A program made the position numbers and the translations under genes. 64,000 nt of DNA from Pyrococcus yayanosii CH1 (GTDB lineage Archaea > Methanobacteriota_B > Thermococci > Thermococcales > Thermococcaceae): contig NC_015680.1 of assembly GCF_000215995.1 (NCBI RefSeq), positions 62,001-126,000 of the forward strand, written 5' to 3'. A model generated the notes under the pieces. It was not told where the DNA came from. It made no database searches and saw only the letters and a program-made list of their open reading frames with translations. The first letter of the stretch is position 1; every line of letters begins with the position of its first letter. Shown here piece after piece: positions 17,083-29,273 of the stretch.

Positions 17083-17588
17083 CCTTCCACCTCCAGCAAA
17101 AACCTTTTATACTCGGGCTTTGGCGTGTAGTGGCCGAGATCCTCCTTGGCAACCACCCTGTGGCAGGGAATGACTATCGGGTAAGGGTTGCGTCTCATGG
17201 CCCCTCCGATGGCCCTTGCTGAGGTGCGAAGGGCCCTCGCAACCTCGCCGTAGGTTATGATGTTTCCCCTTTTAACGTTTTTCGCAAGCCAGATGTAAAC
17301 GCGCCTCTCAAAGGGTGTTGATGTTGCGAAACTCAGCTCTTTGAGAGCTTCCCTGTTTTCTACCTCGCCGACGAGAATCTTGAAAACGAGTTCAGGGTAA
17401 TTGGAGGTTTCTAGTCTAAGGGATATTGAAGCGCCCCTCCTAAGGAGGAATTCACGAAGCCTTGTAATCCTTTCTTTGAGGAATTCCTTTCCATCGAGGG
17501 AAAAAGTTATTCCCTCGATCTTTTCCTCCCAGAGAACGGCTATTAGGATTTTCCTATTCGCAAGGCTAAAGGCCTCAATGCTAATCAC
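17070..17588 (-). CDS. ogt: Methylated-DNA-protein-cysteine methyltransferase
   Basis: A 172-aa DNA repair protein that transfers the alkyl group from O6-alkylguanine to its own cysteine. The active-site motif NPYPIVIPCHRVV is intact, as are the helix-turn-helix Arg-finger region TSARAIGGAMRRNPYP and the C-terminal KRFLLEVEGW. The start is a GTG at 17588 (VISIEAFSLANR) whose bases overlap the TGA of thiL. This gives the family length and leaves GAGGG upstream; a longer frame would run into thiL. It is translationally coupled to thiL and to the TPR gene downstream. Confidence 0.93.
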   Translation of the reverse strand: MISIEAFSLANRKILIAVLWEEKIEGITFSLDGKEFLKERITRLREFLLRRGASISLRLETSNYPELVFKILVGEVENREALKELSFATSTPFERRVYIWLAKNVKRGNIITYGEVARALRTSARAIGGAMRRNPYPIVIPCHRVVAKEDLGHYTPKPEYKRFLLEVEGWIG

Positions 17589-18529
17589 AGCAGTCCCTCC
17601 GCGAAGTGCTCCCATCCAAAGAGCGGCATCCTCTCCTTTCTCCCTCCACGCTCTATGTAAACACCCTTTCCCGCATCCACCCTTCCAATGATTGAGAAGT
17701 CGAAGCTAAGTTCATAGACCCTTTCTGGACTTACCGTGAATACGAGCTCGAACTCCTCTCCACTCGTGAGGGCCAACTCAATGGGGTCAAAGCCGAGCAA
17801 CTCCGCAACCTCTTGTACGCCCTCCCCTATAGGTATGCGGTCCTCCTCCACAACTATCCTAACGCCGCTCATCTCGGCAAGGATGTGGAGCTCCTTGCTT
17901 AGACCGTCGCTGACATCTATGGCCGCATTTGCCACCTTCCCCAGCTCGATTCCCTCCTCCACCCTGGCCGTTGGTTCAAGTAGCTTCTCGTAGAGGGATC
18001 TCCTGATTGAGGGAGATATATTGAGTCCTTTTTTCCACGTTAGCAAACCCGCAAGGGCCCTTCCTAAATCCCCCGTAACGCACACGAGGTCGCCGGGTCG
18101 TGCCCCACTCCTCAAAAGGGGCCGTTCTGTCAGACCGAGGGCTCCTCCGTCTATTACTAGCTCTCTTCCCTCATTAGTGTCCCCACTCAGGACAGGAACT
18201 CTGTAGAGGTTAGCCGCCCTTCCAATACCCTTTGCTATTCCCCTTAGAACGTCTTCCCCAATATCACGTGGAATGCCCAGTGAGAAGAAGAAGCCCAGGG
18301 GCTTTGCCCCCATTGCAGCGACGTCGCTCAGGTTCATGATGACGACCTTCATTCCGGCTTGCTCCGGGGTCATTATAGGAGGAACGTCCGTGCCCCACAC
18401 GAGCATATCGCTTGTAACGACTATCCAAGCATTTCCGAGCTTTATTGCTCCTGCATCGTCCCCTAGCGGCAGGTCGCCTTGGAGCTCCACCTCCTTCAGG
18501 AAGAGCTCAATGATTTCGCGCTCCCTCAT
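17585..18529 (-). CDS. thiL: Thiamine-monophosphate kinase
   Basis: A 314-aa AIR-synthase-fold kinase that makes thiamine diphosphate from thiamine monophosphate. Signatures are GDDAGAIKLGNAWIVVTSDM, NLSDVAAMGAKPLGFFFSLG, VLSGDTNEG, the Asp-rich metal sites, and AAIDVSDGLSKELHILAE. The start at 18529 (MREREIIE) follows GGTGAGGATT; 19 further upstream codons overlap the divergent ECF gene's promoter. It leads the thiL-ogt-TPR operon. Confidence 0.93.
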   Translation of the reverse strand: MREREIIELFLKEVELQGDLPLGDDAGAIKLGNAWIVVTSDMLVWGTDVPPIMTPEQAGMKVVIMNLSDVAAMGAKPLGFFFSLGIPRDIGEDVLRGIAKGIGRAANLYRVPVLSGDTNEGRELVIDGGALGLTERPLLRSGARPGDLVCVTGDLGRALAGLLTWKKGLNISPSIRRSLYEKLLEPTARVEEGIELGKVANAAIDVSDGLSKELHILAEMSGVRIVVEEDRIPIGEGVQEVAELLGFDPIELALTSGEEFELVFTVSPERVYELSFDFSIIGRVDAGKGVYIERGGRKERMPLFGWEHFAEGLL

Positions 18530-18584
18530 AATCCTCACCGAGAGTTTTATTAAAGGTAGACCATACCAGGGAATGGTGGTGGGC

Positions 18585-19178
18585 ATGAAGGAGGAGACGT
18601 TGATAGCGTACGCGAACTACTTTAAAGCGATCGTGGGGATAATAGTTGTGGTTTACGTAACTTACATCCTCTTCAACAAGGAGAAGTTCAAGACGCCATT
18701 TGTCCTCGCAATCTCGGGTGTCATGACGGCCCTCGTGGCCGTCGTTACGATGTTCATCCAGATAAACATACCAGCCTCGCAGGGATACCTCAATTTCGGC
18801 GACACGATGGTTATGCTTGCCGCCATTTTGTTCGGCCCCCTAGTTGGTGCCTTCGCCGGCGGCGTGGGTTCTGCCCTCGCGGACATCTTCAGTGGCTACG
18901 CCCACTGGTCCATCTTCACCCTAATGATAAAGGGAGTCGAGGGTCTGGTTGTCGGGTACCTGGCAAAGGGCGAGGCTAACTATTCGAGGATACTGGTGGC
19001 GACTATTGCTGGTAGTTCCGTCATGGTCATAGGTTATGTCGGTGTCGCTTACCTGCTTTATGGGGTAGCTGGTGCTACGATCGAGCTGTATAACGACATA
19101 GTCCAGGCAACGACTGGTATAATAGTGGGCGGGGGCTTGGGGTATGCCCTCAAAAGAAGGCTTGCTGGCATAATGTAA
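18585..19178 (+). CDS. ECF transporter substrate-binding (S) component
   Basis: A 197-aa integral membrane protein with six hydrophobic segments. It shows the S-component pattern of an Ala-rich first helix region (FVLAISGVMTALVAVVTMF), then GYLNFGDTMVMLAAILFGPLVGAFAGGVGSALADI, typical of ECF-type vitamin carriers. The start at 18585 (MKEETLIAY) follows GGTGGTG. It diverges from thiL with about 55 bp between starts, so thiamine or a precursor is a tempting substrate, but that is inference. No EcfT is adjacent; an EcfA-type ATPase lies at 34.4-35.3 kb. Confidence 0.82.
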   Translation: MKEETLIAYANYFKAIVGIIVVVYVTYILFNKEKFKTPFVLAISGVMTALVAVVTMFIQINIPASQGYLNFGDTMVMLAAILFGPLVGAFAGGVGSALADIFSGYAHWSIFTLMIKGVEGLVVGYLAKGEANYSRILVATIAGSSVMVIGYVGVAYLLYGVAGATIELYNDIVQATTGIIVGGGLGYALKRRLAGIM

Positions 19179-19183
19179 GTGAG

Positions 19184-19498
19184 TTAATCTTCAATCTCGG
19201 GCAGGTTCTTCAGGATTTCTTCCCACTCTTCTTCTTGAAGTAAGGGTTCTATTGATATCCTCCTTGAGGCCTTTTTGAGCTGCCCGATGTACTTTGAATC
19301 CGCAATGATGGCATCGTTTCCCAGCTCCTTTATCTCGTAAACGGAGAGACTCAGTCCCTCAATAATATCCAGGGAATATTTGAGAAACTCGCTCCCGGCC
19401 AGCAATATGTCTGGGCTAAGTCCCTCCTCTTCAAGCTCCCTTATGGCGGTATTGATAAGCTCGATGAGCTGATCTAGGAATTCCTCCTTTTTTCCCAT
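19184..19498 (-). CDS. Probable HK97-fold A-domain protein (DUF1884, family 4 encapsulin type)
   Basis: A 104-aa protein starting after GGGAGGACGAG. It has an N-terminal helix ([19 protein letters not shown]), then [18 protein letters not shown], then [19 protein letters not shown] and [11 protein letters not shown]. Length and pattern (a PDI strand plus LG-x-DA-x-x-x-DS near the end) fit the PF0899/DUF1884 group, which keeps only the A domain of the HK97 capsid fold and has been called family 4 encapsulin. Known members sit beside GAPDH, DeoC or ferredoxin-oxidoreductase genes. Here gap lies 1.6 kb upstream on the same strand, separated by a permease and a transposon relic. The assignment rests on recalled patterns. 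Confidence 0.5.
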   Translation of the reverse strand: MGKKEEFLDQLIELINTAIRELEEEGLSPDILLAGSEFLKYSLDIIEGLSLSVYEIKELGNDAIIADSKYIGQLKKASRRISIEPLLQEEEWEEILKNLPEIED

Positions 19499-19559
19499 CT
19501 CGTCCTCCCTCTCCCTGGATATTCTCCCAATAAAATATTTAGGCCTTTTGGTGAAGCTA

Positions 19560-19860
19560 TTGATGTTGTGAGGGTTCACTTAATATGCCGCCTCCCGAAC
19601 AGGATTCTTGAGCGTGATGATAAGGTAGTCACTGATTTAGGCGATGTCGTGGTTGCAAAATCCGCTTTGAGGGTATGCTAGCCCCGCTTAGGGTGAACGG
19701 CGCCGAGCTGACCTCCTCCCCGTCCTAAAGGGCGAGGCTTGAAAAAGAAAAATGTCCCAAAGCGAGGGAGGACTATCACAAGCTCTCCATCAGGCTTCTC
19801 ATCTGGCTCTACGTTAAAACGGGATCTCAAAAAACTTGGACCTTAATGTTCACTTAAGTC
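19560..19860 (+). mobile_element. Gene debris and IS200/IS605-type right-end relic
   Basis: No intact gene lies between 19500 and 19945. The block CCTCCTCCCCGTCCTAAAGG followed by GCGAGGCTTG (19712-19741) has the subterminal hairpin typical of the end of IS200/IS605-family TnpB elements in Thermococcales. The preceding frame RVNGAELTSSPS-stop looks like a TnpB C-terminus. On either side are short open fragments (RILERDDKVVTDLGDVVVAK before it and CPKAREDYHKLSIRLLIWLY after it) that read like two halves of one interrupted, now lost, gene. The transposase body is absent. Boundaries are approximate. Confidence 0.5.
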
Positions 19861-19949
19861 CTTGCCGCTTTTTTCGATATCACCGCTGGACATCTTTTCT
19901 GGAGCAACCCTTAAATTCATGAAGGATTCTTCACGCTCTGGTGGTGGCC

Positions 19950-21044
19950 ATGAAGAGGTTGACCCTGGCAGAGGCGAGTGCCATACTAATCGGAACCCAG
20001 ATAGGGGCTGGTGTACTTGGTCTTCCTTACGCTCTCAAGGATACTGGCTTCGCGGGAATAATGGTTGTCATCGCCGTCGGTATACTCACGCTCATCACGG
20101 CCCTTTTCGTCCTTGAGCTGGCCGTTCAGAGAGGCGGGACGCTTACATCCCTCGCTCGCGAGACGCTTGGAAGGGCGGGCGGCTGGCTTATGCTCGCCAG
20201 CATCTCCGTGTTGAGCTACGGTGCCCTCATAGCTTACGTCGCTGGGAGTGGTGATATTTTATCCTCTCTTCTTGGCCTTGACAAAGCGATCTGTGCAACT
20301 ATCTTCTGGCTTGCCATGAGCTGGATAGTGCTTATGGGTCTTAAAGCTTCGGGAGAGGCCGAATTAGCGCTAAATTTTCTCCTGCTTGGTGCCCTGGCTG
20401 TAGCAGTCGTCCTGATGCTTCCAAGGGTTAACGTCGATAATTTGGGCATTGGCTCACCATCCGCAGTCATCTCGGGGGTGGGAGTCGCTATCTTCGCCTA
20501 TGTTAGCCACATGGTAGTTCCTGAGATGTACAGGGGGCTTGGAGATTCTGAGGAGACGAAGAAGGCCGTTCTAATTGGCTATCTCGTGCCCATGGTCTTC
20601 TATGCACTCTTCGTCCTCGCATTCGTCGGTGCCCTTGGCGGTAAGACACCTGAACTGGCAACTTCTGCCCTTGAAGAATACTACGGAAGCCTTGGCAGAT
20701 TCGTTGGCTTAATTCTCCCGCTTGCAGCGATAAGCACAAGCTACATCGGGATAGCCCTTGCTCAAATGGACAACCTCCGCGAGGCCTTCAAGCTCGACAA
20801 GAGAACCGCCTGGCTCCTTACGGTGGTTCCGCCCTTACTGGTATACTTTGCGGGTTTGAAGAGCTTTGTCAGGGCTCTATGGCTCGCCGGGACCTTCGGT
20901 GGTCTCCTCTACGCCGGGATTCTGCCTGTGGCAATGTACCTCAGGGTAAAGAGTGAATGCGTGAGGGTTCCCCATGGCGTCGCTTACTTCGCCGGTGCGA
21001 TCTTCCTGCTGGTTCTCCTGTACTCAGTTGCCTCCCTCGTTTAA
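19950..21044 (+). CDS. Aromatic/hydroxy amino-acid permease family transporter
   Basis: A 364-aa transporter with about 11 membrane helices. The N-terminus EASAILIGTQIGAGVLGLPYA is the unwound TM1 substrate site of the AAAP/HAAP families (Trp_Tyr_perm type). The start at 19950 (MKRLTLAE) follows GGTGGTGGCC; GTG at 19941 is the alternative. The substrate is probably an amino acid taken up with Na+ or H+, exact specificity unknown. It separates the probable encapsulin gene from gap and is transcribed oppositely to both. Confidence 0.85.
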   Translation: MKRLTLAEASAILIGTQIGAGVLGLPYALKDTGFAGIMVVIAVGILTLITALFVLELAVQRGGTLTSLARETLGRAGGWLMLASISVLSYGALIAYVAGSGDILSSLLGLDKAICATIFWLAMSWIVLMGLKASGEAELALNFLLLGALAVAVVLMLPRVNVDNLGIGSPSAVISGVGVAIFAYVSHMVVPEMYRGLGDSEETKKAVLIGYLVPMVFYALFVLAFVGALGGKTPELATSALEEYYGSLGRFVGLILPLAAISTSYIGIALAQMDNLREAFKLDKRTAWLLTVVPPLLVYFAGLKSFVRALWLAGTFGGLLYAGILPVAMYLRVKSECVRVPHGVAYFAGAIFLLVLLYSVASLV

Positions 21045-21067
21045 AGCAAAGAAGGAAAGAAGGAGTC

Positions 21068-22072
21068 TCACTTCAAAATTCCAAGGCTCTCGTTCGTCTT
21101 TTTTATGCTCTCCCATTTATCCGCCATCTCGAACATGGCCCTTATCGCATCGATGTTCTCAGGCACTACATCACTCTCCTGGTGGACAGCCTGGATGTAA
21201 AAGAGTCTGTTTCCTCTCACGCTTATGCTCTCCTTCCAGACGGCTATCTCGTAGAGGTTGTTCCACTCCCTGTGCAGGTCGCGGGCGAACTCTATGAGCT
21301 GGGCCGTGCTCTCGAAGCCCTTCTCCTTCTCGAAGAGGATAACCCTTGTAGTGTTCTCGAAAATCTCAATTACATCCTTGGCCTCAAGGGGCTTCTTGAG
21401 CTCGACCATGACGCTGTGTACATGCATTATCGTGGTCGGCACGACGAAGGCACTCGTTTCAATGTTTATCGGGATAACCGTTTGGACATCTGGCCCATGG
21501 TGCGATGGCACGGTAACGCTTGGCTTTATGGCGTTTATCGGCCCCCTCTTTATGTCGTTCGGGTCTGCTGCACGGCGAATCATCACGGCATAAACGTAAT
21601 CTATGTAGTCTTGTATAGCACTGAGGGTTCTAACGAGACCCGTCGTGTTGCACGAAACCACGCGGACATAGTCCTTGCCGAGAGCCTTCTCGTAGTTGGC
21701 CTGGGCAACGAAGGAGACCTGGGCGACGTCCGCCTTCTCACCGCCCTGGAAAATCGCTTTGACGCCAGCCTTTTCGTAGATGGGCTTGTTCTTGGCCCCC
21801 ATTCCGCCGGGAGTGGCATCGATTATGACGTCTACCTTCTCTAGGAGGTCGTTCAGCGTTCCTGCTACCTCGAAGCCAGCCTTTTCAAAGCGCGGGAGGA
21901 ACTCCTCGCTCGCCGCATAGACCGGGATGCCGAGCTCCTCTGCCCTGTAGGCCTCGAAATCGGGCTTCGTCTTGGTTACTCCGATGAGCTCCATATCATC
22001 CTGCCTTGTGACGGCGTAAGCGACGCGCTTTCCTATCGTTCCGTAGCCGTTTATCCCAACCTTGACCTTCAT
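21068..22072 (-). CDS. gap: Glyceraldehyde-3-phosphate dehydrogenase, archaeal type
   Basis: A 334-aa archaeal (type II) phosphorylating GAPDH. The nucleotide fold starts [14 protein letters not shown], and the catalytic cysteine is in [12 protein letters not shown], a motif differing from bacterial SCTTN. Archaeal-specific HHGPDVQTV and [10 protein letters not shown] are present. In Thermococcales the glycolytic direction uses GAPOR, and this enzyme serves gluconeogenesis. The start follows TTGGAGGTAGGGCC. It is divergent from the L35Ae gene and convergent with the amino-acid permease. Confidence 0.95.
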   Translation of the reverse strand: MKVKVGINGYGTIGKRVAYAVTRQDDMELIGVTKTKPDFEAYRAEELGIPVYAASEEFLPRFEKAGFEVAGTLNDLLEKVDVIIDATPGGMGAKNKPIYEKAGVKAIFQGGEKADVAQVSFVAQANYEKALGKDYVRVVSCNTTGLVRTLSAIQDYIDYVYAVMIRRAADPNDIKRGPINAIKPSVTVPSHHGPDVQTVIPINIETSAFVVPTTIMHVHSVMVELKKPLEAKDVIEIFENTTRVILFEKEKGFESTAQLIEFARDLHREWNNLYEIAVWKESISVRGNRLFYIQAVHQESDVVPENIDAIRAMFEMADKWESIKKTNESLGILK

Positions 22073-22186
22073 GGCCCTACCTCCAACTGTTTCTTGGGCT
22101 TCGGGCTCTTAAGCGTTGTTTTCACTGGCGGTGGTCATGGATAATCTTTAAAAGCTGGCCGAAGAAGTGAGGCCCGGTGAGGGAGG

Positions 22187-22450
22187 ATGAGGATGAAGGC
22201 TGTCGTGCTCAGCTACAGGAGGAGCAAGGAGAATCAGCACAACTACCACATGATAATCAAGCCCCTTGACATCAACAGCAGGGAGGAGGCGGCCAAGCTC
22301 ATTGGAAGGCTCGTGATATGGAAGAGCCCGAGCGGAAAGATCCTGAAGGGCAAGATAACGAGGGTTCACGGAACGAAGGGGGCCGTTAGGGTCAGGTTCG
22401 AGAAGGGACTCCCTGGCCAGGCCCTCGGTGACTACGTCGAGATTCTTTGA
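22187..22450 (+). CDS. rpl35ae: Large-subunit ribosomal protein L35Ae (eL33)
   Basis: An 87-aa basic ribosomal protein. The family core is [22 protein letters not shown] followed by [22 protein letters not shown]. It begins [16 protein letters not shown] at 22187 has GGTGA 6 nt upstream and ATG at 22193 has GGAGG 6 nt upstream, so the start is ambiguous by two codons. TATA ATCTTTAAAAGC lies near 22143-22154. It is followed 23 nt later by trm1 in the same direction. Confidence 0.93.
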   Translation: MRMKAVVLSYRRSKENQHNYHMIIKPLDINSREEAAKLIGRLVIWKSPSGKILKGKITRVHGTKGAVRVRFEKGLPGQALGDYVEIL

Positions 22451-22473
22451 TCCCTTTCTTTTCTGGTGGGAGC

Positions 22474-23607
22474 ATGGAGCTAGTAGAGGTTAAGGAGGGT
22501 AAGGCAAGGGTTCTCGTTCCGAAGGCGGAAAGCATATACAATGCTCCAGTCTTCTACAACCCTCGGATGGCCCTCAACAGGGACGTGGCAGTTCTCCTGC
22601 TCAACCTCCTCAAGCCGGGAAAGGTTCTCGATGCTCTTGCCGCCACTGGCATAAGAGGCCTCCGCTTCGCCCTTGAGACTCCCGCAAAGGAGGTCTGGCT
22701 CAATGACATAAGCGAGGAGGCCTACGCACTTATGAGAAGGAATGTGGCCCTCAACTTCGGCGAGGAGCCCATCGTCAAGGGAGAGAGGGCCTATCTTCAA
22801 GCCGATAAGCTAATCGTTGTGAACAGGGGCGACGCTAACAGGCTGATGGCAGAGAAACACCGCTACTTCCACTTCATAGACCTCGACCCCTTCGGCTCTC
22901 CCATGGAGTTCCTTGACACTGCCCTGAGGGCCGTCAAGCGTAAGGGCATCCTTGGGGTTACGGCAACCGATGCTGCTCCACTCTGCGGGGCCCATCCGAA
23001 GGCCTGCATTAGGAAGTACCTTGCCGTCCCCCTCAGGGGAGAGCTCTGCCATGAGGTAGGCACGAGGATACTCGTTGGCGTGATAGCGAGGTATGCCGCC
23101 AAGTATGATCTCGGGATAGAGGTGCTCTTGGCTTATTACAAAGACCACTACTTCAGGGCCTTTATCAGGCTCAGAGATGGTGCCAAGAAAGGTGATGAGA
23201 GCCTTGAGCAGCTCGGCTATGTTTACTTCGACGAGAGGACGGGTAGGTTTGATGTTGAGAGGGGCTTCCTCCCGACGAAGCCGAGCGCTTACGGTCCGGT
23301 CTGGCTCGGTCCTCTGAAGAGCGAGGAGCTTGTGGAGGAGATGATGAAGCTTGCGGAGGGAATGGAACTAGCCGAGAAGAAGAGGGCCCTCAAGCTCCTG
23401 GCCATCCTTAGGGAAGAACTCGACGTTCCCCTCTTCTACGACACCCATGCCCTCGGGAGGAGGCTCGGCATCCAGCCGAGGAAGGTGGGGGAGATCATAG
23501 AGAGGCTCAGGGAGTTGGGTTACAATGCTTCAAGGACTCACTTCTCCCCGACGGCCGTCAAGACGGATGCTCCTTTCGAGGAGGTCGTTCGTGCCATGGC
23601 TCGTTAG
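22474..23607 (+). CDS. trm1: tRNA (guanine-26-N2/N2) dimethyltransferase
   Basis: A 377-aa SAM-dependent methyltransferase that dimethylates G26 of tRNA. Visible motifs are the target-gating [12 protein letters not shown] motif [16 protein letters not shown], motif [13 protein letters not shown], the catalytic [13 protein letters not shown], and the C-terminal winged-helix region [19 protein letters not shown]. The start at 22474 ([11 protein letters not shown]) follows GGTGGGAGC. It is probably co-transcribed with the L35Ae gene and overlaps the small membrane gene behind it by 4 nt, convergently. Confidence 0.95.
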   Translation: MELVEVKEGKARVLVPKAESIYNAPVFYNPRMALNRDVAVLLLNLLKPGKVLDALAATGIRGLRFALETPAKEVWLNDISEEAYALMRRNVALNFGEEPIVKGERAYLQADKLIVVNRGDANRLMAEKHRYFHFIDLDPFGSPMEFLDTALRAVKRKGILGVTATDAAPLCGAHPKACIRKYLAVPLRGELCHEVGTRILVGVIARYAAKYDLGIEVLLAYYKDHYFRAFIRLRDGAKKGDESLEQLGYVYFDERTGRFDVERGFLPTKPSAYGPVWLGPLKSEELVEEMMKLAEGMELAEKKRALKLLAILREELDVPLFYDTHALGRRLGIQPRKVGEIIERLRELGYNASRTHFSPTAVKTDAPFEEVVRAMAR

Positions 23608-23819
23608 CTTCTCCGCCTGGCCCACTCAAATACCACTGTGGCGAAGAATCCGAGCCCAAAGGCCACGGGCCACGGAAATCTCTCGAAGAGTGCGAAGGCG
23701 AGGGCGGAACCACCGGCAATCCCGGCTGTGAGGATGGCCTCTTTCCTCATACCCCTGAAGCTAAGGTAGGCTGAAATGAATACGAAGGCCAGGGTGAGCC
23801 AGAAGAATACGTCCTTCAC
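23604..23819 (-). CDS. Small hypothetical membrane protein
   Basis: A 71-aa protein with three hydrophobic stretches ([51 protein letters not shown]) and a basic end RRRS. The start is a GTG at 23819, directly after the stop of pantoate kinase, with GGGGGTGAG just before it. It is the last gene of the Toprim-xerA-pantoate kinase operon. No family is recognised. Confidence 0.65.
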   Translation of the reverse strand: MKDVFFWLTLAFVFISAYLSFRGMRKEAILTAGIAGGSALAFALFERFPWPVAFGLGFFATVVFEWARRRS

Positions 23820-24725
23820 TTACTCACCCCCAATCCACCTTCCTACCACGGGTCTTCCCCAGTATATTCCGCAGAGCTCGTAGGGAAGGTTGAGGTCCAT
23901 CATGAGGGCTTTAACATTCTTCACCTCGTTTTCCCTAACTAGGGCGAAGAGGCTCTTCCCCAGCATCACCATGGAGCTCGGAAGGCTAAGAACCCGGTCT
24001 ATCTCGCGGGCGACCTCCAGAAGCTCACCCTCAAGCAGGCCCGTTCCTTCGGCGAACTCCCTGGCAAGCCTCATCATGTTCTCCGCCGTCGGCTCTCTCA
24101 GGAGCTTCTCCAAAGCTTCTTCACCGGCCCGCCTTATGGCCTCGATAACGTCTCCTTCAAGCACTTCCTTTGTGCCCATTCTGCCAAGGGGGATCGCGAG
24201 TACCCTGTATCCCTCGACCAGTATGTTATCCACAACCGCCACCCCCGGCCCTCCAGCTTTCACCCTCATCTCGATGCCGCCGTGTAGCTGTGCCACGACG
24301 TCGCCAAGACCTCCCCCGTGCCTCACCTCAGCTTCGTGAGCCGTCCTCGCGGCCTGAAGGAGGGTTCGGCCGAAGCGGTACGCAAGGGTTAGGGCCGTCC
24401 CGAGGGCTCCGCCGGCGCTGTTAGCAAAGCCGTGGCCGTTAGGGAAGTCAAAATACTGCCATATCTCAATCTCGCCGATAAAGTCTTGGGGCAGAAGCCG
24501 CTCCGCCACCCAGTAGGTTATTACGGCCTCTTCCCTTTTCACGGGCTCACCGTTGAAGGTCACGTGAATGTTACCCTCATGGCCCTCCTCTACACTCAGG
24601 AATACGTTCGTTCCCTTGTCGAGGTTTATTCCCGCTCCGAGGGAGCCGCTCTTCAGAGGGTCCTCCTCTATGACGGGCACGAAGAAAGCGGTTATGTGAG
24701 CCGGAACGAAGGCCCTTATCAGCAT
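23820..24725 (-). CDS. Pantoate kinase (archaeal CoA biosynthesis)
   Basis: A 301-aa GHMP-family kinase matching archaeal pantoate kinase, which phosphorylates pantoate before phosphopantothenate synthetase acts. Markers are the N-terminal VPAHITAFFVPVIEEDP, the ATP loop FPNGHGFANSAGGALGTAL (the GHMP PxxxGLxSSxA equivalent), and HEAEVRHGGGLGDVVAQLHGG. The start ATG at 24725 shares a base with the xerA stop (TGATG), so translation is coupled. Note that mfnA, which in Thermococcus supplies beta-alanine for the same pathway, is broken at 38.6-39.6 kb. Confidence 0.9.
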   Translation of the reverse strand: MLIRAFVPAHITAFFVPVIEEDPLKSGSLGAGINLDKGTNVFLSVEEGHEGNIHVTFNGEPVKREEAVITYWVAERLLPQDFIGEIEIWQYFDFPNGHGFANSAGGALGTALTLAYRFGRTLLQAARTAHEAEVRHGGGLGDVVAQLHGGIEMRVKAGGPGVAVVDNILVEGYRVLAIPLGRMGTKEVLEGDVIEAIRRAGEEALEKLLREPTAENMMRLAREFAEGTGLLEGELLEVAREIDRVLSLPSSMVMLGKSLFALVRENEVKNVKALMMDLNLPYELCGIYWGRPVVGRWIGGE

Positions 24726-25558
24726 CAACCTACCCCCAGCTCCTCTATGAGCCTAGCCCTCTCCTGAGCCTCTCTTAGATGCCTGACGGTGACCTTCGTG
24801 TATATCTGTGTCGTCGCGAGGTTTGAGTGGCCGAGCAGCTCCTGAATCACCCTTATGTCGACACCCCGCTCGAGCATGTGTGTCGCGAAGCTGTGCCTAA
24901 GCCTGTGTGGCGTGACCTCAACGCCGGCCCTCTCCCCGTACTTCTTCAGCAGGTACCAGACTGTCTTCGGCGACAGCCTGTCCTTTCTCTTCCTCCTCTC
25001 CTCCACGAGCAGATATTCGCTGTCATCGTTCCTCGATTCGAGGTAGGCCCTTATCCCCTCTAGGAGGACCTTTGATATTGGAACCACCCTGTCCTTTCCG
25101 CCCTTGCCGCCTCGGACGATGATGAGGGAGCGCTCGAAGTCGATGTCGGATTTCTTCAGGTTGCAGAGCTCACTTACTCGCAGACCTGCACCGTACAGGA
25201 GGAGAACTATCAGCCTGTCTCTTCGCTTTGTGGGAGGAATTACGGAAAGAAGGCGCCTGACCTCCTCGACGGTAAGGCTCTTCGGCAGGGTCCTTGGAAC
25301 CTTGGGACTCTTCAGTTTCTCAGCCTCCTCCTCCAGCCCCTCGAACCGAAAGTAGGCCTTCAGGGCTTGAACGACTAAGTTTATACTCCTCATGGAGTAG
25401 CCCTTCTTCCTGAGCTTGGCGAGAAATCGCAATGCCGAGCGGGAGCTCAGCTCACCCTCCTCCTCGAGGAACCTTGCCACGTAGTAGGTGTACATGCGGA
25501 CAGTGTGTTCACTCTTGCCCTCCAGCTCGAGGAAGGTAGAGAACTCCTCGAGGCTCAC
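24725..25558 (-). CDS. xerA: Tyrosine recombinase XerA (chromosome dimer resolution)
   Basis: A 277-aa integrase-family recombinase. The N-terminal SAM-like core-binding domain covers 1-85. The catalytic domain shows the full set: Arg in [13 protein letters not shown], Lys in [23 protein letters not shown], His in [11 protein letters not shown], and the nucleophile Tyr in IYTKV. It matches the archaeal XerA that acts at the chromosomal dif site. It overlaps the upstream Toprim gene by 4 nt and the downstream pantoate kinase by 1 nt. No dif-like sequence was found nearby. Confidence 0.93.
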   Translation of the reverse strand: MSLEEFSTFLELEGKSEHTVRMYTYYVARFLEEEGELSSRSALRFLAKLRKKGYSMRSINLVVQALKAYFRFEGLEEEAEKLKSPKVPRTLPKSLTVEEVRRLLSVIPPTKRRDRLIVLLLYGAGLRVSELCNLKKSDIDFERSLIIVRGGKGGKDRVVPISKVLLEGIRAYLESRNDDSEYLLVEERRKRKDRLSPKTVWYLLKKYGERAGVEVTPHRLRHSFATHMLERGVDIRVIQELLGHSNLATTQIYTKVTVRHLREAQERARLIEELGVG

Positions 25559-26382
25559 TCGACAACCTCCTCTTCAACCTCGGGCCTCTCCTCTTCCTCT
25601 TGCTCCTCCTTGGCCTTGGTCTTCGCTATAATCATACTTAGGTAAACCGTCCTGAGGAGCTCCTCAACGAGACCCTCATCCTCTGAGTAAATGTATCCTT
25701 GGCCCGCTATCACTTTCCCAGCAAATCCAAGCTTCTTGACGGCCTCCGCTATGATTGATTCATCAGGTAGCTCAGCCTCGGGGAAGAGCTCCTTCCATTT
25801 CTCTTCGAGCTTGAATATGTTCACCTTCCTCTTTATTATCTGGTTTAGGTTCTCATTCTCCTCCCTCAGCCTCGCGTATTCAGCCTGAAGCTCCTCGTAC
25901 TTCTTCTTCAGGTCCTCGAGCTCCTTCTCCAAGTTTTCCTTCTCCTTCTGGAGCTCCTCGTACTTGCCCTTAAGGTCGAGGAAGTCCCTCCTAAGGGCCA
26001 TGTAGTCAGGAAGGAGCTGGAGCGCCTTCAGGCCGGCCCTGACGAGGGCATTCTTGAGCTCCTTTCTGACGAGCTCGACGTCCACATGTTCAAGGTCGTG
26101 GCCGAGGGGGAGCTTCATCCTCTCTATGTGGCCGACCATATCGCTGAGCTCTTGGAAGAGCCTCTCGGCGAGCTCCCTCCCAACCCTGTCGGCATCAGTT
26201 GCTATTATCAGCAGGTCAGCCCCTGCGGCCGCGCTCTTTGCTATATCGACGTTGGTCGTTGGAATTATGGAGGATATCGTTATGTTGTACTCGCTACCCA
26301 AGGCCAATCCTTGGAGGGCCTTACTGATGACCTCAACGTCGCTTGCCCCCTCCACGAGTATCCGGACGTCCACTATCGTCAT
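25555..26382 (-). CDS. Toprim-domain protein with coiled coil
   Basis: A 275-aa protein. Residues 5-100 form a Toprim fold: the Glu motif [16 protein letters not shown] and the DxD motif [16 protein letters not shown] are intact. A long coiled coil follows (about 128-190), then a globular part, then a very acidic tail ([14 protein letters not shown]). Toprim domains act in primases, topoisomerases and OLD nucleases, but here no other catalytic domain is visible. It starts after GAGGGGATAGAA and is translationally coupled to xerA, so a role with the recombinase is plausible. TATA CATTATTAAG is near 26413-26424. Confidence 0.8.
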   Translation of the reverse strand: MTIVDVRILVEGASDVEVISKALQGLALGSEYNITISSIIPTTNVDIAKSAAAGADLLIIATDADRVGRELAERLFQELSDMVGHIERMKLPLGHDLEHVDVELVRKELKNALVRAGLKALQLLPDYMALRRDFLDLKGKYEELQKEKENLEKELEDLKKKYEELQAEYARLREENENLNQIIKRKVNIFKLEEKWKELFPEAELPDESIIAEAVKKLGFAGKVIAGQGYIYSEDEGLVEELLRTVYLSMIIAKTKAKEEQEEEERPEVEEEVVE

Positions 26383-26530
26383 TTCTATCCCCTCGGATTA
26401 TCTCCTCGCTCGGCTTAATAATGGTTGTGGGAGATAACCACAAGTTATAAGAGTGTCCCCGTTTATATGCCGAAAAATATATAAGATGGGCACCTAAGTG
26501 CACCGTGCAAATCATAAGGAGGTGATGCTC

Positions 26531-29170
<2,640 letters not shown>

Positions 29171-29273
29171 AGTCAATCCCCCCGAGTTTTAGGGTCCGCC
29201 GGTTTTTATACTTTTGTCCCTGAGATAGATTTAAAGGGAGCGTGCCGAAAGATGTGCGGCGGAGGTGGTTCCC

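Noticed and set aside
19580-19690. A short complete protein reading RILERDDKVVTDLGDVVVAK
   Set aside because: It lacks a plausible start with ribosome site and stops beside transposon debris, so it is treated as a fragment.
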